Of a stretch of DNA of 64,000 nt, positions 41,201 to 48,266 are shown piece by piece. The DNA is from Sphingomonas phyllosphaerae. Lineage in GTDB: Bacteria > Pseudomonadota > Alphaproteobacteria > Sphingomonadales > Sphingomonadaceae. The position numbers were made by a program, and so were the translations under genes. Each line of letters starts with the position of its first letter. The first letter of the stretch is position 1. Where the stretch lies: contig JAQIJC010000001.1 in assembly GCA_036946405.1 (NCBI GenBank), forward strand, positions 999,001-1,063,000, read 5' to 3'. The notes under the pieces are model-generated. The model saw only the letters and a list, made by a program, of their open reading frames with translations. It was not told where the DNA came from and did no database searches.

Positions 41201-43257
41201 CCGGCGGAATATATGCCCAGACCATAGGTGTCGGTGGCGTCGATGGTCGCTCCGGCATGGGCGGCGTCGCCGTTGTTGACGACGCCGCCCATCTGCATTT
41301 CCAGGTTCAGGTTGATGCCGTAATTGACGCCGGTGATCGTTCCCTGATTGCCGACGTCGGCGATCGCCCGGATCAGGATGCCCGCATTGCCTCCGGTGAT
41401 CGAACCGCTGTTCGCGATCGTTCCCGCAAGCTCCGTCCCACCGAGGAAGCTGTCGCTGCGATAGACCACGACGCCGTTGCCGGTCGCGGTGATCGCTCCG
41501 CGGTTGGTCAGATATAGCTGTCCGGATGTGAAGACGCCGCTGGGATCCTCGGGATCGACGTTGGTGCTGTCGTTGACGATCCGGCCATTCGTGTCGTTGA
41601 CGACGGTCAGCACCGTGCCGCCGTCGATGGTGCGGCCGCCGCCATCGCCCGCCAGTTTGATCAAACCGGAATTGGTGATCGTTGTCGCCACCGCGGCGCG
41701 CACGGTGGCGGTCGCGGCGCTCGACGTCGTCGTCAGGCTGCCGGCGTTGGTCAAATCGGCGCCGGCCCCAGAGAGCGTGATGGCGGAATAGGCGCCGCCG
41801 GTGTCGACCGATCCGCCGCTGCCGATCGCGATGTGGCCGTCGGTTTCGCCCCGGATACCCTGCGCGGCGGTGACCGCGGCGTCGAAGCTGACGGTGGCGC
41901 CCGTGCCCAGCCCGCCGACCGTCACCAACCCCGTGCCGCTGATCTCGCGCCCGACCGATCCGCTCGTCGTCTGGACATAGGCCAGCGTCGCATTGTCCAC
42001 GATGCCGGACCCGATCAGCGTCTCGGTCGTCCCGCTCAGCGTTCCGGCGGAGATTGTGGTGAGGCCGGTCCAGCGCGCGCCGGATCCGAGCGTCAGCGTC
42101 GCGTTGCCCAGCTTGGTGAAATTGCCCGCCCCGGTGATCGTGGCGGTCGTGGTCGCGGTGGTGGTCGCCTCATAGGCCAAGGTCGCGCCCGACGCGATCG
42201 TCGTCGCGCCCGTCCAGTTGGCCGGATTGCCCGCCAGCGTCAGCGTGCCGCCGCTCACGTCGATGGTGGCGGCGGTCGCGGCGAGATTGCCCAGCCGGAA
42301 GCTGCTCGCCCCGGTCTTGGTGATGCTCTCGAAATTGCTTACCCGGGTCGTGATGTTGGTGGTGCCGCTCGTTCCCTGCAGCGCCAGCGTGTCGGTGCCG
42401 CCCGCGCCATCGAGATCGCCGGCGATCGCCGCGCCGGCGACGATGGTCAGCGTATCGTCGCCATCGCCCAGCAGGGCGCCGTTGGTGGTCGATCCGCTGT
42501 TCAGCGTCACCGTATCGTTGCCGCCGCCCAGGCTCATCGCCAGCACGCCACCCGAGATCGTTCCGCTGTTGACGATCGTCGCCGCGCCGTTGCCCGTGCC
42601 GACCATCTCGATCCCGTAGCGGCCGGCGACCGAGATGGTGCCGCTGTTCGTCACCGACAGGCCATTGGCGACGCTGCTGGCATAGATGGCGCTGTTGCCC
42701 GCATTGCTCGCCGAGATGGTCGCGCCGGCCTGATTGACGATCGATCCGCCGACGCCGATGAAATCCATGCCTTGCGCGGCGTTGATCGTGCCGGCGTTGG
42801 CAATGCTGGCGCTGCCGTAGAACTTGCCTGCCTTGCCGACGCCGGTGATCGTAGCGCCGGCGTCGTTGTTCAGCGTCAGCGTGCTGGATGCCGACTGGAT
42901 GGTGATGACGGCGACGCTGCTGCCCGTGCCGCTCAGCGTGCCGCCAGGCTTGTTATTGATCGTGGCGGTCGTCGCCCCGGATGTCACGGCGACCGCTTCG
43001 GTCGAGGTCGCGGTGGTGACCGTGCCGCTGTTGTCGAGCACCGCGCCGGGTGCGTTGAGCGCCACGCCCGCTGTCGCGCCGCTGCTACTGCGCGTGGTGC
43101 CGTTTGCGACAGAAACCGTCTGCGCGGAGGCCGGCAAGACTACGAGGTGCGCGGCGGTTAGCGTCGTCGTCACGAGCCACCTTCGATGTCGCATACGCCG
43201 GCTGGCCGAGCGATGGCAGCAATCGATGGCTCCCCTCGTGCCGTCGAACACCGTCAT
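32251..43257 (-). CDS. Giant autotransporter with repeat-rich beta-helix passenger
   Basis: 3,668 residues. I chose ATG 43257 because GGGAGGG lies 5 bases upstream; it gives a long signal peptide of about 46 residues (basic 'RRMRHRRWLV', hydrophobic core, 'PASAQ'). The passenger is Gly/Thr/Ser/Ala-rich. First part: 'NSGTI', 'GTLTN', 'GGNDTVTL' units. Middle: autotransporter-associated beta-strand repeats ('GAGSWTGVTTIAGGSL', 'LTKAGAGALTLDG'). Then ~91-residue repeats (34250-37715). The last ~290 residues are the autotransporter barrel, beginning near 'LWSAGSTNGIASGIDD' and ending 'INMNLRIDF' with terminal Phe. Type Va secretion: exported by Sec, passenger displayed on the surface. Likely an adhesin or biofilm protein; no protease motif seen. 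Sits at the edge of mobile debris. Confidence 0.9.
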   Translation of the reverse strand: MTVFDGTRGAIDCCHRSASRRMRHRRWLVTTTLTAAHLVVLPASAQTVSVANGTTRSSSGATAGVALNAPGAVLDNSGTVTTATSTEAVAVTSGATTATINNKPGGTLSGTGSSVAVITIQSASSTLTLNNDAGATITGVGKAGKFYGSASIANAGTINAAQGMDFIGVGGSIVNQAGATISASNAGNSAIYASSVANGLSVTNSGTISVAGRYGIEMVGTGNGAATIVNSGTISGGVLAMSLGGGNDTVTLNSGSTTNGALLGDGDDTLTIVAGAAIAGDLDGAGGTDTLALQGTSGTTNITTRVSNFESITKTGASSFRLGNLAATAATIDVSGGTLTLAGNPANWTGATTIASGATLAYEATTTATTTATITGAGNFTKLGNATLTLGSGARWTGLTTISAGTLSGTTETLIGSGIVDNATLAYVQTTSGSVGREISGTGLVTVGGLGTGATVSFDAAVTAAQGIRGETDGHIAIGSGGSVDTGGAYSAITLSGAGADLTNAGSLTTTSSAATATVRAAVATTITNSGLIKLAGDGGGRTIDGGTVLTVVNDTNGRIVNDSTNVDPEDPSGVFTSGQLYLTNRGAITATGNGVVVYRSDSFLGGTELAGTIANSGSITGGNAGILIRAIADVGNQGTITGVNYGINLNLEMQMGGVVNNGDAAHAGATIDATDTYGLGIYSAGALTVDNYGTIRGGWTGLQFSGGGTLTNRAGATVEGTNGSGVYSDYIALDVQNSGDIHGAGHALAYFAGGTLTNSGTITSTGGDGVRFENTAITLTSSGTISGALTGVHAVTGGILTNDAGGRIENTDAAGSLGAIHLDRSAGALTLTNAAGATIAGAAKAALFYDQADVDNSGTITSQQGIDFFDVQGSVVNRWGGVIESLNAANSSVFGYNLANGLSVANAGTIRSANVAIETNADSGSANIVNSGTLTGGRGTAIQLGNAADTVTLNDGAIVTGAIVLGGGSDGLTITTGAGNAPVGIALTGALDGGAGTGDTLTFAGDAGIIALDGDLAGFETITKSGANTLRLTGGALGSTTITANGGTIAFLNTSGSNRIDVDGATLSAGSAGAFGSGGLHLVDGTLHYAATGSYANALFLDTAGGTATLAADSGITATLSGPVTRSAGAAAQGVTIGGAGTILLTGTGNGWRGTTTIAAGATLRGASAAISGGSIANSGTLVFDQAADAGFTIPVGGSGAVTKLGAGTLSLGGVGSWTGRTTVSAGTLAGTTTSLSTASPITVNATLAYVQSGGGTVSNTIDGTGVVRVSGLSSGEVVSFGGTVTVAGGIVGGTDGRIAIASGGSVSTTANAAILLGGGGASLTNGGTIGSTTTEAVRITAAGGSVLNTAGHRIASSGSVGVFALAADADVDNSGTVTGATNSYGVQYYQGGTVTNRAGGTITGGVAIGGYAGMTIINAGTLTATNAGPYNGAISIRGGADTVTLAAGSTTTGFVEMWDGDDALTLTGGAGGAAMTTVTGYVSGGDGADTLTFDGSGTGTLAGNVVGFEAIGKSGAGVWTIRGASDISATVGITGGTLALDSTQGLTNAFLLDGGTLRAVTADALGTGVIHAIAGTIAFGQTGSYANAIALEATGSAGRVTLAADGGTMATLGGQISRAAGAIAQDVTIGGGHVLLSHTGNSWTGRTTIVAGATLAGSGTTISGGSIVDEGTLVLAEVGDGTLSIPISGSGALTKDGAGALTLSGAGSWTGVTTIAGGSLIGSTASISGGSIVNDAALTFDQGVDGTSNQAISGNGSLTKAGTGNLTLAGAGSWTGAVTILDGTLTGSSASIAGSSILNAAALVYDQATDGTVTQAITGGGTLTKAGAGALTLDGGSTSTGDTRVTGGALRLGSADLLSDTAAVTVIGATLDMQAYDDTIGSLSLAGTLAGTGRLTASTYTLDDATIGAHLGAGTLVQASGTSVLAGYSLSEVVEVTGGTLRLGASDVLSDTATLIVRAGATLDLQNFSDAVGAFTILGSLTGTGTLTANAYHLGGGSSDLALGAGRMYVDGGINQLNATAAATTVAIGDATLRLGADDRLNDHADVSVAATGTLDLQGYSDSVRSLSVSGVVTGTGTLTAETYALQNATVAADLGVGSLRQQGGESTLTGTSAAERVSIAAGTLTLGGNDRLASGAALSVAGGATLDLGAYRQTTSGRVDNAGTIRSGTLALAGGTLITRAGASTAIVSSTGTSSIATAAGGTIGTVTVTGGHAIVDNYGALIAIGATGGNVDLRLYAGSTTGAVTLGSGDDTLALYTDVAAATLVTSGAAPLRGVGSYAAAQVGAIDLGRGVNSLDLRGNGSGTLASGAAGITTLTKRDKGNWSIADLIATTVNAGTGTVAGGTLTLTGTGTIDTIRVDGATLTLASTTAAGAATLRMIDPTVNFAATGTYANAIDLAVATPDLATDPSIFANLSGGAIALSGAITESVPGQNVRFTGAGSTTLSGSNGWSGTTTIDTGTTLIGTTGSIGGSAIVDSGTLTYDQATDGTVGQRISGTGSLTKSGAGTVTLSAVNGFTGGARIGGGGLRLTNAAALASAARVTLSGAGATLIADAGTQILVHDLSGDAGTDIRIASGGLSVVNGSDLTIAGILSGAGTGGLDKGGAGRLTLSGANTLTTGVSVSAGTLALSGDGSLSSASGISLTARGAAFDISAVTPATATIQGLTGVDGSAVTIGNRTLAIGSGIFAGSISGGGGLIKVGSGTLTLTGANTYAGPTQVAGGTLALTTSGVLPVATDLTVGGAGTLALGSNDLTVGTLVSAGAVDGAATLVAMSVTADGANYTLQGGTVSAGLGAGILRVERGSTLLSGRSDAATVTIASGTLRLGKADRLSDAAAITVARGATLDVQEYGDTIATLALAGTLAGTGTLTAGDYTLDGATVAAQLGAGTMVQRSGLSTLAGTSAAATIIVASGTLALDAKDRLSDAAVLTIGSGAVFDLKGFDETVGMVAIGGALSGSGMLTAGRYSLAGATIRANLGAGTLVQAEGTSTLIGSVAARRVAVLGGALTLGADERLADGAIVSLDTAGTLDASDRTESIAALIDGPGGGGTVATGRRGRLVLGGSGDDFTYSGRFDGTGDVDKVGGGTFAYAPVLAATTARLNALGGTIQLAGQTAGAMRVAGGALTGAGGIGGGLTLESGTLSPGTAAQPLGVFQASNLTITGGSLMVDLAGAIGGYASDLIRVAGAATLGGGQVTVRSIATSAGDRVARFYTILQAGRLTGSFANGGRLAAVSNDPASQWRLRYDLVPDSVLVEVRKQVDFTALLPADRTGNQQAVAAALGGAGFTASDLYADALNRIASGTSAERRATFDSLSGEAIGSVSTGSATAAMQFAGFLQRRIASHGGFGATGAAIGHADGRRPNALERLWSAGSTNGIASGIDDSAGLAVWLVGYGADARIAGRGGAVSVQQFDTGQAMGAERRSGSLTFGLAGALNQTESKARALLSHSEGRLYQFGAYAGYDDGTSYASVTAGYFDGDVRSQRSVYVNGTHFGRATGDARTHGYMLGGSVGRRIAFGHGFALTPEIAGGLTSVHRNAFTESGAGVLSLAVEGERRDLYQAGGQIRLSHRGIGGRGWIEPFVTTGIRHNGGGRDTESAMRFTGAPVGAGRFSVRGAALPANVGLLGGGLEARVERWAKIGVSVERSLSRIQAEGRINMNLRIDF
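34250..37715 (-). repeat. Internal ~91-residue repeats in the autotransporter passenger
   Basis: Units follow the pattern 'GTLRLGxxDRLSDxAxxxV' ... 'GATLDLQxYxDTIxxL' ... 'AGTLxGTGxLTAxxYxLxxAT' ... 'LGAGTLVQxxGxSxLxG'. I see three consecutive units at roughly 37715-36890 followed by a partial one, then a second run of two to three at roughly 35090-34250. The units are diverged (not identical), so the array is old or under diversifying change. Confidence 0.75.
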
Positions 43258-43363
43258 ACTTGCCCTCCCAGCGCTGCACGGTGACCCCCCGATCAAGTAA
43301 CGCGCAGAGGATTTGACCTACCTGAAATGATCATATTGATCCAGTTTAAATAAAGTTGTTTAG

Positions 43364-43379
43364 TACCAATGCATTGGTA
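43364..43379. promoter_or_regulatory. Perfect 16-bp palindrome upstream of the autotransporter
   Basis: TACCAATGCATTGGTA, perfectly self-complementary, about 107 bp before the autotransporter start codon and beside AT-rich promoter-like DNA. A dimeric regulator site is likely; the regulator is unknown. Confidence 0.5.
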
Positions 43380-43536
43380 ATGCAGGCGTCGCCTTTACCA
43401 TCCGATCGACATCGAACAGCTTGCCATTCCGTCGAAGGGCTGCCCTTCAACAGCCCGTCGCAGAGATTTTTCACCATTTTCGATCGAAGATCTGGAATGG
43501 TTCATGTCACGACTGCGAAAAAGCCGCTGGAACGTG

Positions 43537-43578
43537 AGCCTGGGAAGATATTGTTCTGCCATCGAGCTACACTCGCGT
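43537..43578 (-). repeat. Decayed copy of the tRNA-Gly 5' half
   Basis: Aligns without gaps to the att-like core (27510-27551 and 29369-29410) with about 32 of 42 positions identical, most changes being transitions. On the minus strand it reads GTGTAGCTCGATGGCAGAAC then ATCTTCCCA. No T-arm or 3' acceptor follows. Same orientation as the intact tRNA. Confidence 0.7.
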
Positions 43579-43624
43579 GCCGCTTCCGATGGCTGGGACG
43601 CTGGTGGCGGCAACGCGATCCGGC

Positions 43625-43906
43625 GCGATAGCCGAGCACGAAGGCGATCGCGGTTGCCGCCGGCATCTCGCACGGCCGCAGCGCGACGCGTCCGCCAGCA
43701 AGCCGATAGAGGTTGAAGCTCACGCGGGTCACGCCGCCGAGTTACTCGCCGTACAGCCAGACGCGCCGTCGATCGCGACTCTCGGTCAGCGTGACGCCCC
43801 AGCGGCGGGCATCGTACACGCCCTCGCCATAGCCCGGCGGCCAATTCTCGAGCGCTGCGAGGAAGGCCGCTGGAGGCGCATCGTCAATCCTGGTCGCTGT
43901 TGCCAT
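43625..43906 (-). pseudogene. Small conserved-type gene broken by an in-frame stop
   Basis: Reading from ATG 43906: 'MATATRIDDAPPAAFLAALE', 'GYGEGVYDARRWGVTLTESR', 'RRRVWLYGE', then TAA (43742-43744), then in the same frame 'LGGVTRVSFNLYRLAGGRVA' and 'MPAATAIAFVLGYR'. Both halves look like one protein, so GAA to TAA is the simplest explanation. The start lies inside the 3' end of the amidohydrolase gene (23-base overlap), implying an ancestral operon. The natural C-terminus has been replaced near the tRNA-half repeat. Family not recognised. Confidence 0.6.
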
Positions 43907-46900
43907 GGCCGTGGCCGACCGTCACCTTCGCGCCACTGTCGGCACCCGGAGCGCCGGAAGTTTCCCACCAATAGGGCAGGCGCTTGCGGTTGCCGGTCGC
44001 CACTTCGTTGAGTGTCGCGGCGTCGTAGATCCGGCCGCCGAGCATCACGCGGCTGATCCTGTCGCTGTTGCGGATGTCGGCGGTGGGATCGGCGTCGAGC
44101 ACCACCAGATCGGCGAGCTTGCCCGGTTCGAGCGAGCCGACATCCTTCTGATAGCCGAGCGAGGTCGCCGCGGCGATCGTGCCGGCGCGCAGCGCCTCGA
44201 TCGGGGTCATTCCGCCGCGCACGAAGCTCCACAGTTCCCAATGCGCGCCTAGCCCCGGTTGCTGGCCGTGCGCGCCGATCGCGACATGGATGCCCTTGTC
44301 GGCGAGCTTCTTGGCCTCGCGCGCGGTGGCGCCGTCGACATAATCCTCCTCGGGCGCGATCGGGCGGCGGGCGTTCTGCGCGGCGAGCAGCGCGGGCGGA
44401 GCGTGGCGGGTGAGCAACGGGTGCCGCCACACATCGCTGTGCGCACGCCAGTACGGATCGCCGGCCAGCCCGCCATAAGCGACGACCAAAGTCGGGGTGT
44501 AGCCGACCGTGGTCTGCGCCCACAGGCTGAGCACGTCATTGTAGAAATGTTCGAGCGGGACATTGTGCTCGAGCGTCGAATTGCCGTCCGACACCAATGT
44601 CATGTCGAGCGTGTAGAGCGACCCGCCCTCGGGCACGACCTCCATCCCCTCGGCCTGCGCGGCGGCGACGACCATCTGGCGCTGTTCGCGGCGCGGCTGG
44701 TTGTAGTTCTTGACACTGTGCGCACCCTGCGCCTTCAGCCGGCGGACGATCGACAGCGCATCGTCATAGCTGTCGATCTGCGCGTAGACATCGGGACTCC
44801 TCGCGCCATAGATCACCTCGCCGGTCGAGAAGGTGCGCGGCGCAAGCACGAGACCCGCCTGTTGCATTTCGGCGGCGGGGAAGATCTCCGCCGAGCGCGA
44901 CGACGGATCGTGGACGGTAGTGGTGCCGAGCGCGAGATTGGCCATCGCCGACCAGTTCTGCTGCGGGACCAGCTCGTCGTCGCCCTGCGGCCCGTGCGCG
45001 TGCGCGTCGACGAAGCCGGGGACGATCGTCTTGCCGGTGACGTCGACGGTGGCCGCGCCTGCCGGGATCTGCACCGACGCGCGCGGTCCCACCGCGACGA
45101 TCCGGTCGCCGCGGATCAGCACCGTGGCGTCATCGACGATCCCGCCATCGGCACCGGCCATCGTGACGACGCGCGCGCCGGTCAGCGCGACGGTGCCGGT
45201 CGGCTTGGCGGCGGCGACGTCCATCGACAGCGACACGCCGCTGCGCGGCGCGGCGAATTTGGCCGCGTCCTCGTCGGCCGGCGCGGCGCGGAACAAGGCG
45301 GCGGTGTCAGCGGAATAGAGCGTCGGGCCGGCGCTCCAGTGAAGGCGCTTGCCGTTGTCGGACCAGTTGATGAAGTCGGCGCCGTCCGCGCTGACCCGCG
45401 TCACCGGCAGCGCGCCCGACTTGGTGTCGACCTCGACCGCCTGCGTGCCGGGCATCAGCGGCATGACAAACGCTTCGTAATTCTGACGGAAGGCGACGTA
45501 ATCGCCGGCCGGCGAGATCTGGAAGTCGTTGACCAGCTCGCTGGCGGCATGGACGCGGCGGTTCTCGCCCGATAGATCGGTGCTGACCAACTGGCGCTTG
45601 TTGCCCTCGTTGACGATCAGGAACACGCGGTCGCTGGCGGTGCCGAATTGCGGCGCGGCGGCGTCCTTCGCGACGCGCACCGGCGCGCCGCCGGTCGCGG
45701 CGACGCGGTAGACGCCGGTGCCGGAGTTGCCGCGCGCCGCAGTCAGCTCGCCGCCCTCGCCCTGTTCGAAGACGATCGTCTTGCCATCGGGCGAGAAGCG
45801 CGGGCGGCGATAATGGCCGGCGACATTCGTCACCGCCGTCGCCGCGCCGCCGCTCGCCGCGACGGTGCGGATCTGGCCGAGCCCGGCGTCGGTCCAGCCG
45901 GTGAAGACGATCGTGCGCCCGTCGCGCGACCAGCTCGGCCACAGCTCCAGCTCGTCGGTGGCGCGGGTCAGTCGCTTGGGCGCGCCGCCCGCCAGCGGCT
46001 TGATCCACAGCTTGCCGAGCGTCTCGAACACCACCTGTCTTCCGTCCGGCGAGACGGTCGCCCAGCGCGTCGCTTTGGTCATGAAGCGTGCGGGCGCGAC
46101 CTCGACCTGCGGGTGCGTCGCCTCGGCGATGACGCGCGTGTCATCGACGCCGAACGGGATCACGCTGGCGGCACCGCCGTCGATCCCGACGCGGCGCAGC
46201 TTGCCCCCCGACCAGAAGACGATCGCCTTGTCGTCGGGCGTCCAGCTCATGTTCGGATAGACGCCGGTTACCGCCCAGGTTTCCTGTACGTCGCGGTCGA
46301 GCGGGCCGTAGACGATCCGCTCGACGCCGCTCGTAAAGTCCTTCACCCACAATTTGGTGACATTGTCGTCGCGGCGGACGAAGGCGATCATCTTGCCGTT
46401 ACGCGACGGGGTCGGGCGCACCGAGCCGCCGACGCCGCTGACCGCGGTCGTCACCTCGCCGGTGTCGATGTCATAGCGTTCGATGTCGAACAGGTCGGTG
46501 CGCGAGTTCTGCGCATATTCGAAGATCGGCCCCGACGAGACGTTGCGCGTGTAATAGATGCTCTTGCCATCCGGCGCGTAGATCGGCTCGCCCAGTTCCT
46601 TTTGCAGCACCTCGCTGGCGCGCTTGACGAGCTGCACCCCGCCGCCGCCCGAGACATGGTAGAGCCACACCTCGCCGGTGCCGAGCGAGCGGCCGGTCGT
46701 GAAATGCTTCTTGGCGGCGATGAAGCGCCCGTCCGGGCTCCACGTCGGCTGGTTGAGCAGGCGGAAGTCCTCCTTGGTCACCTGCCGCTTGTCGCTGCCG
46801 TCGAGGTTCATCACCCAGATGTTGTCGCCGCCGCCACGATCGGAGGTGAAGGCGATCCGGCGACCATCGGGCGAGAAACGCGGCTGATGCTCGAACGCCA

Positions 46901-47273
46901 GCCCCTCGGCGATGCGCGTCGGCGTGCCGCCCGCGATCGGCATCGTGTAGATGTCGCCGAGCAGGTCGAAGGCGATCGTCCGACCGTCCGGCGACACGTC
47001 GACGTTCATCCAGCTGCCTTCGTCGGTCGCGATCCGCACCTGTTTCGTGCGCAGCCCGCGCGGCGCGTTGACGTCCCACTTGGCGGGTTTGGCCTCCTTC
47101 GTGCCTGCCGCCGTGCTCGCCGGGGCAGGCGGTGGCAGCGTTCCGACCGGATCCGGGGTCGGCGCGGTCGCCTCGTTCTCGGGCACCTGGGTCTGTTCGA
47201 CGGGCTTGTCCTGTGCGGCGAGCGGCGCGGCGGACAGGCACAAGGCGACGGCGGTCATGGCGCGAAAGGTCAC
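43884..47273 (-). CDS. Secreted TolB-like beta-propeller/amidohydrolase fusion
   Basis: About 1,129 residues (GTG 47273; an ATG at 47258 is also possible). Signal peptide 'MTAVALCLSAAPLAAQ', a Pro-rich linker, then repeated WD40-like/PD40 motifs ('FSPDGRRIAFTSDRGGGDNI', 'WSPDGRFIAAK', 'VSPDGRQVVFE', 'WSRDGRTIVFTG') to about residue 680. The C-terminal amidohydrolase has 'TIVPGFVDAHAHGPQGD' (metal HxH), 'HDPSSRSAEIFPAAEMQQAG', 'VAIGAHGQQPGLGAHWEL' and 'GKLADLVVLDADPTADIRNS'. Family members are imidazolonepropionase/prolidase-like periplasmic hydrolases, substrate unknown. Confidence 0.88.
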   Translation of the reverse strand: MTFRAMTAVALCLSAAPLAAQDKPVEQTQVPENEATAPTPDPVGTLPPPAPASTAAGTKEAKPAKWDVNAPRGLRTKQVRIATDEGSWMNVDVSPDGRTIAFDLLGDIYTMPIAGGTPTRIAEGLAFEHQPRFSPDGRRIAFTSDRGGGDNIWVMNLDGSDKRQVTKEDFRLLNQPTWSPDGRFIAAKKHFTTGRSLGTGEVWLYHVSGGGGVQLVKRASEVLQKELGEPIYAPDGKSIYYTRNVSSGPIFEYAQNSRTDLFDIERYDIDTGEVTTAVSGVGGSVRPTPSRNGKMIAFVRRDDNVTKLWVKDFTSGVERIVYGPLDRDVQETWAVTGVYPNMSWTPDDKAIVFWSGGKLRRVGIDGGAASVIPFGVDDTRVIAEATHPQVEVAPARFMTKATRWATVSPDGRQVVFETLGKLWIKPLAGGAPKRLTRATDELELWPSWSRDGRTIVFTGWTDAGLGQIRTVAASGGAATAVTNVAGHYRRPRFSPDGKTIVFEQGEGGELTAARGNSGTGVYRVAATGGAPVRVAKDAAAPQFGTASDRVFLIVNEGNKRQLVSTDLSGENRRVHAASELVNDFQISPAGDYVAFRQNYEAFVMPLMPGTQAVEVDTKSGALPVTRVSADGADFINWSDNGKRLHWSAGPTLYSADTAALFRAAPADEDAAKFAAPRSGVSLSMDVAAAKPTGTVALTGARVVTMAGADGGIVDDATVLIRGDRIVAVGPRASVQIPAGAATVDVTGKTIVPGFVDAHAHGPQGDDELVPQQNWSAMANLALGTTTVHDPSSRSAEIFPAAEMQQAGLVLAPRTFSTGEVIYGARSPDVYAQIDSYDDALSIVRRLKAQGAHSVKNYNQPRREQRQMVVAAAQAEGMEVVPEGGSLYTLDMTLVSDGNSTLEHNVPLEHFYNDVLSLWAQTTVGYTPTLVVAYGGLAGDPYWRAHSDVWRHPLLTRHAPPALLAAQNARRPIAPEEDYVDGATAREAKKLADKGIHVAIGAHGQQPGLGAHWELWSFVRGGMTPIEALRAGTIAAATSLGYQKDVGSLEPGKLADLVVLDADPTADIRNSDRISRVMLGGRIYDAATLNEVATGNRKRLPYWWETSGAPGADSGAKVTVGHGHGNSDQD

Positions 47274-47448
47274 GTTAAGAGATTTCCCCTGATTGCGCCG
47301 CCATCGTGCCGTGATCCGTGCGGCGCGTCACGTGCCAAATCGCAGCGCCGGCCTTGATGATGCGAAAGTGATCGTCGGCATAAAATGGATCAGCGCTAGG
47401 TCCGCACGATCATGTCTAGGGTGCGTGAAGATTTCTCGGGAAGATCGT

Positions 47449-48198
47449 GTGCCGGAACGTTTACCCTTTCATCGCTTCGAAGAATTCGTTCAACTGTCCC
47501 AAGAGGATCAGGCACGCGTGCGGTCGCTTGGCGAAGCGCCGGTGTCGTTGCCACGCCATGCCGTGTTGCGCCGCGAGGGCGAGGCGCCGCGCTATGTCTA
47601 TATCCTGGTCAACGGCTGGGTGGGGGCGTCGGTGTTGCTGCCCGGCGGCGAGCGGCAGATCGTCAAGTTCCACCTGCCCGGCGACATGCTGGGCACGCCG
47701 AGCATGTGCCTCGAACAAGCGGCGGACACACTGACGGCGCTGACGGCGGTGACGATCCGACGCGTGCCGCTGGCGGCGTTCGGGGCGCTGTTCACTTCCT
47801 CGCCGCGTTTCGCAGCCGCGATGTTCCTGAGCGTGCAGCGTGAGCGGGTAGCGTTGATGGACCGGCTCGCCGCCATTGGGCGGACCCCGGCAATCGCACG
47901 CGTCGCGGCGCTGCTGCTCGATGTCGAGGAACGTTTGCGCGCCCTGGGTGTGGCGAGCGAGGATGGCTTCGACATGCCGCTGACGCAGGAGCAGATCGGC
48001 GATCATCTCGGCTTGACCGCGGTGCACGTGAACCGCGTGTTCCGCCAAATGGCCGAGAACAAGCTGGTTTCGCGCGATCGACACCGCGTCGTGCTGATCG
48101 ACGCGCCGCGGCTGCGCGCGATGTCCGCGCGGCAGCAGCGGGTGATGACGAGTGACGTCGCATGGTTGCTGAACGGCGAGGTGCTGGACGCGCCGTAG
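47449..48198 (+). CDS. Crp/Fnr-family transcription regulator
   Basis: 249 residues from a GTG at 47449 preceded by GGGAAG; longer in-frame starts exist but add basic, unconserved sequence. Cyclic-nucleotide-binding-like barrel: 'LRREGEAPRYVYILVNGWVG', 'LPGGERQIVKFHLPGDMLG'. C-terminal winged helix: 'MPLTQEQIGDHLGLTAVHVNRVFRQM', the Crp-type HTH. The start lacks the N-terminal cysteine cluster of FNR, so oxygen sensing by Fe-S is unlikely; closer to FixK-like/Crp relatives of sphingomonads. Divergent from the amidohydrolase. Confidence 0.88.
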   Translation: MPERLPFHRFEEFVQLSQEDQARVRSLGEAPVSLPRHAVLRREGEAPRYVYILVNGWVGASVLLPGGERQIVKFHLPGDMLGTPSMCLEQAADTLTALTAVTIRRVPLAAFGALFTSSPRFAAAMFLSVQRERVALMDRLAAIGRTPAIARVAALLLDVEERLRALGVASEDGFDMPLTQEQIGDHLGLTAVHVNRVFRQMAENKLVSRDRHRVVLIDAPRLRAMSARQQRVMTSDVAWLLNGEVLDAP

Positions 48199-48266
48199 TT
48201 AACCGCTTGTTCGTCAACGCCGTCTAACGGGCTGTCCTCGATCGGAACGATGGGACGGGCACAGGC

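Larger units (their letters stand above)
43258..43624. other. Low-GC region upstream of the autotransporter
   Basis: No gene recognised. The first 130 bp are distinctly AT-rich (TTTAAATAAAGTTGTTTAG) and hold the 16-bp palindrome at 43364-43379, so the autotransporter promoter should lie here. The decayed tRNA-Gly half is at 43537-43578. Confidence 0.6.

Noticed and set aside
39196..41517. Long plus-strand open frames (also 33526-34824, 35563-36957, 41833-43161) within the autotransporter region
   Set aside because: They are Arg/Ala/Asp-rich shadows of the repeat-rich autotransporter gene in other frames; the autotransporter has a signal peptide, repeats and barrel domain.
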